The notes under the pieces were generated by a model. The model did not search any database and had not been told where the DNA came from. It saw only the letters and a list, made by a program, of their open reading frames with translations. This document shows positions 19,855 to 27,323 of a stretch of DNA of 27,323 bases, piece by piece. Position 1 is the stretch's first letter. The number at the start of each line of letters is the position of its first letter. The translations under genes were made by a program, and so were the position numbers. This DNA is from Apostichopus parvimensis. Taxonomy: Eukaryota > Echinodermata > Holothuroidea > Aspidochirotida > Stichopodidae. The stretch spans positions 608,276 through 635,598 of the forward strand of contig KN882207.1 of assembly GCA_000934455.1 (NCBI GenBank), read 5' to 3'.

Positions 19855-20669
19855 CATCCTAAACCTCAAGCCCCTCAACCAAAACTATGTTAGACCAAAA
19901 CACTTCCGCATGGAAACTCTAAACATTATCTTACCCCTTCTCAGAAAGGGCATGTGGGCGGCGACGGTAGACTTAAAGGACACCTACTAACACATCCGCA
20001 TGAACGAAGACCATCGGCACTTCCTAGCCTTCAATTACGCCGGCCGAGACTACCTGTTCAGGGCACATCCGTTCCGGCTCTCCACCGCCCTGAGGGTCTT
20101 CACCAGAGTGGCGGGAGCCACAGTCTCCTTTTTAAGGAAACGGGGAGTCGTGCTAAGTCTACCACGACGACTGGCTGATAGTAGGCAACTCAGAGTCAGA
20201 AACAGCCGACAGCGTCTACCGGACGATCAGTACCCTTCAAGAGCTGGGGTGGATCGTCAACAAGGAGAAGTCCCGACTGACCCCCACCCAGACCATGCAG
20301 TTCCTCGGAGCGGTGCTAGACTTCACGATGGGGGTTGCCAGACCCTCACAGGAGAGAACCGACGCAGTCGTTTCTACTACGAGCCGCATCCTATCACAGC
20401 AGATCTCGCTGTCCCTAATTTGGCTTCGAGCCCTTGGACTACTGGCGAGCATGGTCGATTTCGTGAACCTCTGCAGGTTGCACATGTGCCCACTGCAGTT
20501 ACACCTCCAGAAGTTCCCAGGCCACAAAAATCGGGACATGACCACACGGATTATTAGGTTGAAAGAATCCACCCGACACCTCCAATGGTGGAACACACCA
20601 GAGTACTGGAGCCAGGGAGTTCCATTCACAATCAACCTCCCGATGACCTCAGTGACGACCGACGCCTAG
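19855..20669 (+). pseudogene. DIRS reverse transcriptase
   Basis: First frame: MWAATVDLKDTY, then TAA (19988-19990), then HIRMNEDHRHFLAFNYAGRD and HPFRLSTALRVFTRVA, the RT palm with first catalytic Asp in VDLKD. The frame shifts by one base near 20140-20160, after which YHDDWLIVGNSESETADSVY gives the YxDD-like catalytic box (YHDD at 20160), followed by LGWIVNKEKSRLTPTQTMQF and LG. It then reads through to VTTDA and TAG (20667-20669). It would synthesise the element cDNA. Two nonsense codons and at least one shift make it inactive. Confidence 0.82.
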
Positions 20670-21005
20670 CTCTCAGGATGGGGGGCTCACTGGAGCAATC
20701 GTACTGCTTGGGGAACTTGGACATTGATGGAACGGTCCTACCACATCAACATCGTGGAGATGCTGGCGCCCAAGTACTGAGCACCTTGACCACCATCTTC
20801 TCAGACAACACGACGGTGGTGGCCTACATCAACCGACAGGGTGGCACCAGGTCTGAGAGATTGTTCCGTCTGGCATGGGAGATCCTTACCACAGCCGCGG
20901 AATCCGGCATGGCCCTACGGGCCTCTCACATAGCCGGAAAGGAGAACGTGATGGCCGATGCTCTGTCCAGGGGACAGCTCGACCTCAACGAGTGGACCCT
21001 ATCAC
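20658..21005 (+). pseudogene. DIRS RNase H domain, copy 1
   Basis: Begins at TTDA, where TAG stands in place of a sense codon before LSGWGAHWSNRTAWGTW, and IVEML follows. After a frame change come TIFSDNTTVVAYINRQGGTR and ASHIAGKENVMADALSRGQL. The D-E-D-D RNase H residues are all recognisable (TDA, VEM, SDN, ADA). It removes the RNA template after reverse transcription. The frame is cut by the MITE inserted at 21006. Confidence 0.78.
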
Positions 21006-21380
21006 CAGTGGCGGAGCTAGGGTTATTGGTCAAGGGGGGCGAGAATGGTCTGTAGGGGCGCTTCCGACACTATCTATGCGGAGCGCCACCACAGGTTGGC
21101 GCGGAGCGTACAGAATTTTTTTGAGTAAAGATACTTACTAGATCGCCGGAAATGACCCTTACCTGGCCTTGCTTATTTGCAAATAAACGAAGAATAAATA
21201 GGTGTCATCGCCCAAAAAATGTTACAATATATGTCAATAGGTAGATGAGAGCGCAATAAAAAAGTATATAATCGCGAATAAGTAAAAAGTGGTAAAAAGC
21301 TGAAAGGGCGCCAGCAGTCCATTTGAGTCCGTCAGGGGGGGCATCCGCCCCCCCCTGACTGTATGGACGCTCCGCCACTG
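21006..21380 (+). mobile_element. 375-bp hAT MITE inserted in the DIRS element
   Basis: Perfect 12-bp terminal inverted repeats, CAGTGGCGGAGC and GCTCCGCCACTG, are flanked by the 8-bp target duplication CCTATCAC (20998-21005 and 21381-21388). CAG-start termini with 8-bp duplications are typical of hAT. The interior shares ctatctatgcggagcgccac and following blocks with the repeats at 4989, 6231 and 26293. The duplicated DIRS copy at about 23000 shows the uninterrupted site. Confidence 0.92.
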
Positions 21381-21388
21381 CCTATCAC

Positions 21389-22735
21389 AACGAACATGCG
21401 ACAGGATATTCCATATGTTCGGCAGACCTCTGATAGACCTGTTCGCGACACAGGACAACAACAGGCTGCCCACCTTCTGCTCCAGACGGTTCCACCCACA
21501 GGCCTTCCACATAGACGCAATGTCCCTGTCATGGGACAGACTGGAGGCTTACATCCCCCCCCCCCTTTGCATGATCAGTTAGGTACTGAGGAAGATCCAC
21601 CGCTCCAGGGGCAGATTCATCCTAGTGGCTCCCATCTGGCCCCGCAGACCCTGGTTCGGAGAAATTCTCCAGCTCCTCGCGGACACGCCGGCGATCCTGC
21701 CGGACACACCACCTATGTTGTCACAGAGACGGGGGACGCTTGCTCACCCAGACATCAAGGGCCTACAATTAGTTGCCTGAGAAATTTCCCATCTACCCAC
21801 AGACAGAGAGGACTTTGGGAGGCAGCTACCGTAGTGGCGGCCAAAGCCAGAAGGAGAACAACCGTGGCAACTTATGATTCCCGCCTATGGAGATTCCGAA
21901 TATGGTGCCGAACGAGACAGGCTCTGCCTACCAAGGCCTCTCTAACCTTGATTGCCGACTTCTAACTCACACTGTTCCAAGAAGGGAAGCAAGTTTCGAC
22001 GATTAACAACTACTGTTCGGCAATTGCCGCCATTCATCAGGGCTTTCCCGGCGGCTCCACGCCAGGCAACAACGGAGAAATTGCCCAAATGATCAGGGGT
22101 ATGGCAAACAGGCGCCCACAAGTTCGACGCCTCGCCCCCTCCTGGGGACTCTCAGCTACACTGCTTGCCTTGACTAAGTCGCCTTACGAACCTATGGCAT
22201 CCCTTGCAGTCCTCACCAAAAAGACGCTGTTCCTCATCGCCCTAACCTCGGCAAGGAGGAGGAGTTGCCTTCACGCCATCTCTACAAAGAGGAACCACAT
22301 ACGGTTCGAGAATCACAGGGTGCGGATGGTTCCCGACCCCTCCTTCATCGCCAAGAACCAGGTCCTGGCTTTTCTTCCGGGAGCCATCTTCATTCCAGAA
22401 CCTACCTCCACAGAACGGAAGATCTCAGGGGTACTTGGACATCCCTGTTCATCCTCCCTCGAGTTCCTTACTCAGCGGCCTTGAAGGATACCTTGTCCCG
22501 CTGGTTAGTGGAAACTATCCACCCTTTTGCAACAGGTCCAGGCTCATGACATCAGAGGTGTCACAGCTTCTACAGCCCTGTTCGCAGGCATTTCGATAGA
22601 AGACATCCAACCACTTTCGTCGCCCTGTTACTTATCGGACACACTACAGGCAGAGTCGGCATTTGGTCGCTTGGTGATACAAGCTCCGGGGGGTTCTAGG
22701 TCCCACCCCTTGGTGCAAAGGTAAGCGAGGAGCGA
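21389..22735 (+). pseudogene. DIRS tyrosine recombinase region, copy 1
   Basis: After VDLFAT-type linker sequence, the recombinase appears in 22089-22484 with MIRGMANRRPQVRRLAPSWG and LTKKTLFLIALTSARRRSCL (the putative first catalytic Arg in SARR), then NHIRFENHRVRMVPDPSFIA. In 22527-22724, AHDIRGVTASTALFAG carries the H-x-x-R pair, and CYLSDTLQAESAFG has the likely nucleophilic Tyr. Compared with copy 2, about 75 bp are missing after FIPE (near 22400) and about 24 bp before CYLSD. A TAA after LIADF (21963) and frame changes add to the damage. The enzyme would insert the circular cDNA into the genome. Confidence 0.78.
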
Positions 22736-22791
22736 AGTAAATATCATAAAACTTATTCATGTTCGACTACGGCTCCTTGTCTATCGGTGAC
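22708..22791 (+). repeat. Remnant of an ICR and post-ICR sequence at the duplication junction
   Basis: gtaagcgaggagcgaagtaa (22722-22741) repeats the left half of the ICR, followed by a degenerate right half (cataaaactta). gttcgacta and tgtctatcggtga (about 22760-22790) recall 24287-24295 and 24359-24371. The sequence then jumps straight into RNase H copy 2. Confidence 0.65.
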
Positions 22792-23003
22792 TCAGACAAC
22801 ACGACGATGGTGGCCTACATTACCAGAAAGGGTGGCACCAGGTCAGACAGATTGTGCCGTCTGGCACGGGAGATCCTCCCCACAGCTGCAGAATCTGGCA
22901 TGGCCCTACGGGCTTCTCATATAGCCAGAAAGGAGAACATGATGGACGATGCCCTGTCCAGGGTACAGCTCGACCCCGACGAGCGGACCCTTTCTCGAAC
23001 ATG
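22792..23003 (+). pseudogene. DIRS RNase H fragment, copy 2
   Basis: SDNTTMVAYITRKGGTRSDR and ASHIARKENMMDDALSRVQL correspond to the copy 1 residues starting at 20801. Only the C-terminal part of the domain is duplicated. The site where copy 1 has the MITE is uninterrupted here. Confidence 0.75.
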
Positions 23004-24060
23004 CGGCAGGATCTTCCACATGTCCGGCAGACCTCTTATACAGTAGACCTGTTTGCGACACAGGACAACAATAGGCTGCCCATCTTTGGCCCCAGGCGGT
23101 CCCACCCGCAGGCCTTCCACATAGACGCCAGGTCCCTGTCGTGAGACAGACCGGAGGCTTACACCTTTGCCCCTCTTTGCATGATCAGCCAGGTACTGAG
23201 GGAGATCCGCCGCTCCAGGGGCAGATTCATCCTAGTGGCTCCCTTCTGACCCTGGTTCGGGAAATTTCCCAGCTCCTCGCGGACACACCACATCTGTTGT
23301 CCCAGTGACGGGGGACGCTGGCTCACCCAGACATCAAGGGCCTACAAGTAGTTGCCCGGAAATTGTTCGGTCTACCCTCAGACAGAGGGGACTTTCGGAA
23401 GCAGCTGCCGCAGTGACGCCAGAGGAAGAACAACCGTGGTGATTTACGTTTCCCACCTACGGAGATGCGGAGTATGCCGAACGAGACAGACTCTGCCTAC
23501 CCAGGCCTCTCTAACCTCGATCGCCGACTTCTTACTCACACTGTTTCAAGAAGGAGGAGTTGCCTCCATGCCCTAACAACCAAGCAGAACCACGTCAGAT
23601 TCGAGGGCCATGGAGTGAGGATGGTTCCAGACCTGTCCTTCATTGCCAAGAACCAGGCCTTGACTTTCTTGCCTGGGGACATTTTCATTCCGGAAATCAA
23701 AACCCTTTTATCAGTGGCCGAGGACAAGCGATGGTGCCCAGTCAGGGCACTGAAGTGGTACCTAAGCAGGACAGAGAAGTTGAGACAAACAACCTCCCTG
23801 TTCATCCTACCACGACCACCTTACACATCGGCCTCCAAGGATACCCTATCCCGATGGCTAGTAGAGATGATCCGCCCGTTCACAACGGGGGCTACCCGGC
23901 CAAGAGCTCACAATATCAGAGGGGTCTCGGCTTCCACAGCTCTCTTTGCCGGTATCCCGATAGAGGACATCCTCAAGGCGGTAGCGTGGAGAACACCAAC
24001 TACGTTCGTTCGTCGTCTGTTACTTATCTGACACTCTACACGCCGAGGCGGCATTTGGTA
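23004..24060 (+). pseudogene. DIRS tyrosine recombinase region, copy 2
   Basis: 23465-24031 encodes RSCLHALTTKQNHVRFEGHG, RWCPVRALKWYLSRTEKLRQ, ASKDTLSRWLVEMIRPFTTG, RAHNIRGVSASTALFAG (H-x-x-R) and ILKAVAWRTPTTFVRR. A one-base shift then hides CYLSDTLHAEAAFGSTV, which carries the probable catalytic Tyr. About 270 bp that copy 1 has (roughly 21986-22254, including most of the region before the first catalytic Arg) are missing, with a short aaggagg-like homology at the junction. The two copies therefore carry different deletions. Confidence 0.78.
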
Positions 24061-24132
24061 GCACGGTGATGCGATGTCCGGTGGGTACTAGGTCCCACCC
24101 CTCGGGCCTCCCACCATCAGGCAGTACCACTC

Positions 24133-24231
24133 GGTGCTAAGGTTGTGAGGAGACAGGTAAGCGAGGAGCGAAGTAAATATTCCAAAACTTACTGGTTTGG
24201 ATATTTACGAGTGACAAGCTTACCTGTCTCC
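24133..24231 (+). repeat. DIRS internal complementary region (ICR)
   Basis: 24133-24177 is the exact reverse complement of the left terminus 17666-17710. 24180-24231 is the reverse complement of the right terminus 24793-24844 with one mismatch. The halves meet at 24178-24179, representing the joined ends of the circular intermediate. Confidence 0.92.
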
Positions 24232-24699
24232 ATTCCCGCCTCCCTCCCCCGAGGGGGGTGGGACACAGCCGGACGGGGGGCGGTCGTTCGACTAGACTCA
24301 CGACTCCAGGCACAACACTAGATAGACAGAGCTAACAACTACTAAAGATTCACCGGCCATGTCTATCGGTGAGTGTAACTTTGTACCCTGTGTTTTTCAT
24401 ATGCGTACTCACCTAAGTTGTCTTAAGGTTAGCAAGTGTTGGGTCTTTACAGATTAGGCTCCTTGTTAGGATAAGGGGTAGTTTCGCCTGCAGGGCTCAG
24501 GAGAGTGTCCCCCTTCCTCTCTGCGCCGGGGAGGGTTACACTCCCCCCTGCTAGGAAGGCGTCTGACTTTTTGTAAGGGGTTCACTTTTAGGGAGTTAAG
24601 TTGACAGGAGTCATTGGGGGGTGGCCAGAGGGTTCTAGCCACCCCTATTTCCGTGACCTTGAGGCCACTTTTAAGGAGTGGTCTCATGAGAAGGAGGGG
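24232..24699 (+). other. DIRS sequence between the ICR and right ITR
   Basis: GC-rich with G and C runs. No coding potential recognised. Confidence 0.5.
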
Positions 24700-24844
24700 C
24701 AGTGACAGAGGGGTCCGGTCATAGAGGGCGCACAGTGTTATTATTTTACCAGGACTTTATAGGCACGGTAGAACGAGGTGCTAAGGTTGTGAGGAGACAG
24801 GTAAGCTCGTCACTCGTAAATATCCAAACCAGTAAGTTTTGGAA
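24700..24844 (-). repeat. Right ITR of the DIRS element
   Basis: The reverse complement parallels the left ITR from gcttacctgtctcctcacaa through taccgtg and aacactgtgc. The outer 36 or so bases (ctcgtcactcgtaaatatcc and on to 24844) differ from the left end but match the ICR. Confidence 0.85.
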
Positions 24845-25631
24845 TCTGCACTCTACAATCATACTGTAATTAATATAGAAAATTGTAGATCTGTTTCTGA
24901 TATTATTGGATTTCTTTATATCCCTAACAGATCCCTTTTTCTCAGTTCTTTGATATAGCAGTATGCCTTAAAGTGCTCTGCAGGGTGGGGTGTGTTGTAC
25001 AGTAGTTTTAAGATCCACCAGATATAACTTTGGTCCCATTACCGTTGATGGTGAATTTGATCACTGGGCAGGAAGTAGTTCACTAATCTATGGAAATAAA
25101 TGTTGACATGTGTGTATAAAGGAATCATCTATTATACAAATAATGAATGGTTATGAGTGCAATAGTGCAAATATTTCATGAGTTGAAAGATGGAATGTTC
25201 CATTCAACGAGGCGCACTCATGCAACAGATTGTTTTGAACAGACAGGTTTCTCTGCTCTCTTACCATTGAAAAAAGTGCTACCAAAAAAGTATAACCCAT
25301 GGTTCTATTTCATAGAGTGGAATAGAGCGGATTTTGCATGCAATCAACGAGCAATTGACCAATCAAATGACCAGAATACAATTAGGTGTTGTATAAATGG
25401 GGATATCCGACTACCTTGTCGAACCAGTGACAAGTCAGAGAATAGAAATGATTTGTTCCCACCATTAATATCATTGTTTTGGATGAGGATCATTATAAAA
25501 ATCATTAATGTTTGTGAATCGTATGTAAATATATCATGTATTTCCAGACTTGGTAGACTTAGAACTTGTTTGAAACTCTTAATACAGTATGTATTTATTT
25601 ATTTGGTCTCTTGTCTTCGTTTCTCTTCCAG
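24845..25631. other. End of the putative giant intron
   Basis: AT-rich. A plus-strand frame open from 25147 to past 25600 contains INGDIRLPCRTSD and ISLFWMR, faintly Ig-like. No splice sites were found that would make it an exon. The polypyrimidine acceptor for the next exon is at 25612-25631. Confidence 0.35.
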
Positions 25632-25943
25632 ATGGCTCTTGTCAGGAAAATATTTATTTGGAAGTAGGAAAGCAAGGTGTAGTGTCATGTCACATTGTAG
25701 ACTTTGACATTATTGGCTGGATTAATGGTGATGGAGATGTAACGAAAACTCCCCCATTCATTTACATGGAGGGTTCACAGATATATGGACAAGGGTATGA
25801 GAGCGGAGACTATGACATGCATCCAAATGGTTCTTTGATCATCAATGATGTAAAATTGACAAACGAAGTCAATTACACAGTTTTATTCATTCCATATCCC
25901 GCTGGTGAAAATGAGTACTTTAAAGTCCCAGTGAAAGTCTATG
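25632..25943 (+). CDS. Ig-like domain exon of the host gene
   Basis: A 312-nt exon between ttctcttccAG and GTAAGT, phase 1 at both ends: the one-domain-one-exon arrangement of Ig superfamily genes. It encodes an N-terminal GSCQEN, then LEVGKQGVVSCHI (B-strand Cys), IIGWIN (C-strand Trp), a charged middle with GYESGDYDMHPNGSLIINDV (E strand), and LTNEVNYTVLFIPYP where the D-x-G-x-Y-x-C motif should be. Here the F-strand Cys is replaced by Val, so the usual intradomain disulphide cannot form. The Cys in GSC could pair instead. With the signal exon at 2938 it would form an extracellular protein. Further domains must lie to the right of this window. The Ig assignment is by motif; the specific family is unknown. 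Confidence 0.7.
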
Positions 25944-26292
25944 GTAAGTATTGTTAGCCCCATTGAACAGATTAATGAGGCAATTGTTTTGTAATCACGT
26001 AACATAATAACTAAATTGAAAGGTTGCATGGCTCTTGTGTTACATTAAAAGGGGACATTGTAAACTGTGTTGCTGGTATGATGTTGTATTGATGTACCGT
26101 ATAGTAGGTGGCTATGTTGCATATACACATGTAGTTATTATTTTATGGATCACTAAACCTCAAGAGTAAAAAGAAGCTCTATAACATTGACTTAATATCA
26201 CATATACACAGTTCAGGTCAAGTGTAATGCAGCCTTCCATATAATATACCTGTTCATTTTTTGTGCTAACCTGCCAATAAGGACAACTATAG
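25944..26292. other. Intron sequence after the Ig exon
   Basis: Begins with donor GTAAGT. AT-rich, no recognisable gene. Confidence 0.5.
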
Positions 26293-26602
26293 CAGGCGCG
26301 TAGCCGGGGGGGGGGGCGAAGGGGGCAGCCACCCCCCGTTGAGCATATTTAAAAAAAAAATTTAATGTTTTTTATGATATCGCTAGTAATTTCAAAAGAG
26401 AAAATGCTAAGATGCAACTTACAAGGCCTGGGAAGTGCCATTTCCAGCGATCTGGGAGGCATTTTCAGCCAAAATTTTCTTGTATGCTTTGCGCCAACCA
26501 TGGTGGCGCTACGCTTAGATAGTTTGCAATGCCGTATCTACCGCTCTGATAGTTTGCCTACAATTTCGCCCCTCCCTTGGCAAATTCCTGGCTACGCGCC
26601 TG
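26293..26602 (-). mobile_element. 310-bp hAT MITE with 8-bp target duplication
   Basis: The left terminus CAGGCGCGTAGCCGGG and the reverse complement of the right terminus CAGGCGCGTAGCCAGG differ at one base. AACTATAG flanks both ends (26285-26292 and 26603-26610). The interior, reversed, matches 6231-6470 nearly block for block. No real protein is encoded; the open frame across it is chance. Confidence 0.92.
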
Positions 26603-26939
26603 AACTATAGAAATTAATATTGGTAAATAATGCTGAAATCCCCACCTATACACCTGTCAAACTCCTGGACACCCCTCTCCAATATCTTTTACATGCTAAA
26701 CACAAGATGAAAACACCCAAAGTTGTAGAACAGCTCCAAAAGTAAACAATTAAGGTCACAGGTTTAACGAAACGGCTGCTGTATATTTTAATGTACTGTA
26801 ACACTAGTCACTGTTCTTTTGTTTTGTAAAAAGCTCTTATTTGAGAATTTATATTTAGTCATTATCATAGTCCAAATGTCTTACATAGAATCTCAATGAC
26901 AGTGTAAAAGATTGCCATTATTTGATAAATTCACAGACT
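26603..26939. other. Non-coding sequence
   Basis: AT-rich intron or intergenic sequence with no feature recognised. Confidence 0.35.
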
Positions 26940-27323
26940 TATGCCACTTTTTGGTTCCTTGCTTTAGCAAAAGGAACCTATGTAGTCAGGTTGGCGTGTG
27001 TGTGTATGTGTGTGTGTATGTGTGTGTGTGCGTCTGTGACACTTGCTTGGGTACGCTCTATCTCAATAAGGGAATGTTGGATTGAGGCCAAACTTGGACT
27101 GTAGATCCGCCATATGGAGAAGGTGTGCCCTATTGTTTTTGGTGCCCACAAAGGTCACCAAAGGTCAGTTATGGTCCAAAAACCGAAAATATTAAAACTG
27201 CAATAACTCCCAGTGCCAATGTGTGACAAGATTGATATTTTGGGACAAGTTGTGAACTGGTTAGGGGAACATTATGAAACTTAACATGCATGTGATCCGA
27301 GGTCACCCAAGGTCAATTAATGT
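26940..27323 (+). repeat. Dispersed repeat with hairpin, (GT)n tract and aaggtca repeats, cut by the edge
   Basis: Contains an imperfect hairpin GGTTCCTTGCTTTAGCAAAA + GGAACC (26952-26977), an alternating GT/AT microsatellite (about 26994-27031), and two related blocks, aaggtcaccaaaggtcagtt (about 27151-27170) and gaggtcacccaaggtcaatt (about 27299-27318), 148 bp apart. This suggests a tandem or composite repeat that continues beyond the window. Confidence 0.5.

Larger units (their letters stand above)
17666..24844 (+). mobile_element. DIRS-type tyrosine-recombinase retrotransposon, internally rearranged
   Basis: Order on the plus strand: left ITR, Gag, RT, RNase H, tyrosine recombinase, internal complementary region, right ITR. 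The ICR (24133-24231) is made of two halves, one exactly complementary to the left terminus and one (51/52) to the right terminus. That is the hallmark of DIRS elements, which replicate through a circle and integrate without target duplication. Coding frames are broken by several stops and shifts, and the RNase H-recombinase part is present twice. The GC-rich coding body contrasts with the AT-rich intron around it. Confidence 0.88.
3002..25631 (+). other. Putative giant intron (about 22.6 kb) filled with mobile elements
   Basis: The segment runs from donor GTAGGT at 3002 to acceptor ttcgtttctcttccAG ending at 25631. Both flanking exons are on the plus strand, phase 1, and encode parts expected to be adjacent (signal peptide, then Ig domain). 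Most recognisable insertions inside are transposons on either strand. Exons of another plus-strand gene or an alternative exon inside the interval cannot be ruled out by eye. Confidence 0.5.

Noticed and set aside
26365..26610. 81-codon plus-strand open frame
   Set aside because: It coincides almost exactly with the MITE and has no counterpart maintained in the sister copies.
26922..27104. Cys/Val-rich open frame over the GT tract
   Set aside because: Product of the microsatellite.
1..27323. Prokaryotic features, CRISPR arrays, rRNA or tRNA genes
   Set aside because: No spaced direct-repeat array, no recognisable rRNA or cloverleaf sequence, and no operon-like gene spacing; splice sites and transposon types indicate an animal genome.

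Overview
The window looks like nuclear DNA of a metazoan, most likely a marine invertebrate. An echinoderm is my best guess, but no single-copy marker settles it. It has spliced genes with GT/AG introns, an Ig-type exon with symmetrical phase-1 ends, long AT-rich non-coding stretches and a dense mix of decayed eukaryotic transposons. I saw no operons, CRISPR arrays, rRNA genes or recognisable tRNAs.

Host gene (+ strand). A signal-peptide exon (2938-3001) and a single Ig-like-domain exon (25632-25943) join in phase. They would be the first two coding exons of a secreted or membrane Ig-family protein that continues past the right edge. If they belong together, the intron between them is about 22.6 kb and almost every mobile element here sits inside it.

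Left part. 1-1569 (-) is a broken THAP + DDE_Tnp_4 (PIF/Harbinger, ISL2EU-like) transposon. 4118-4676 (-) is a hAT transposase C-terminal remnant. Several short hAT-like non-autonomous elements lie at 4989-6952, one with a clear 8-bp target duplication. 7934-9375 (-) is a 5'-truncated, frameshifted CR1/Jockey-type LINE.

Middle (9800-16971). This is the most interesting region. A three-coding-exon, minus-strand gene encodes a large protein (about 990 codons) with a basic coiled-coil N-terminus, Cys-rich modules and a putative RNase H/DDE-like core. It is flanked on both sides by many copies of a GGGACAC-type motif, several arranged as palindromes, and by a 33-bp imperfect inverted repeat at both ends. 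Together these suggest a 7.2-kb DNA transposon of a family I cannot name. The copy is recently damaged: one in-frame TGA and one 1-base frameshift.

Right part (17508-24844). A 142-bp MITE is followed 16 bp later by a 7.2-kb DIRS retrotransposon with left ITR, Gag, RT, RNase H, tyrosine recombinase, internal complementary region (ICR) and right ITR. The ICR is complementary to both outer ends. Inside the DIRS, the RNase H-to-recombinase part is duplicated (offset 1991 bp). The first copy carries a 375-bp hAT MITE with an 8-bp target duplication, while the second copy has no insertion. Further right are the Ig exon, another hAT MITE (26293-26602) and a (GT)n-containing dispersed repeat at the edge.
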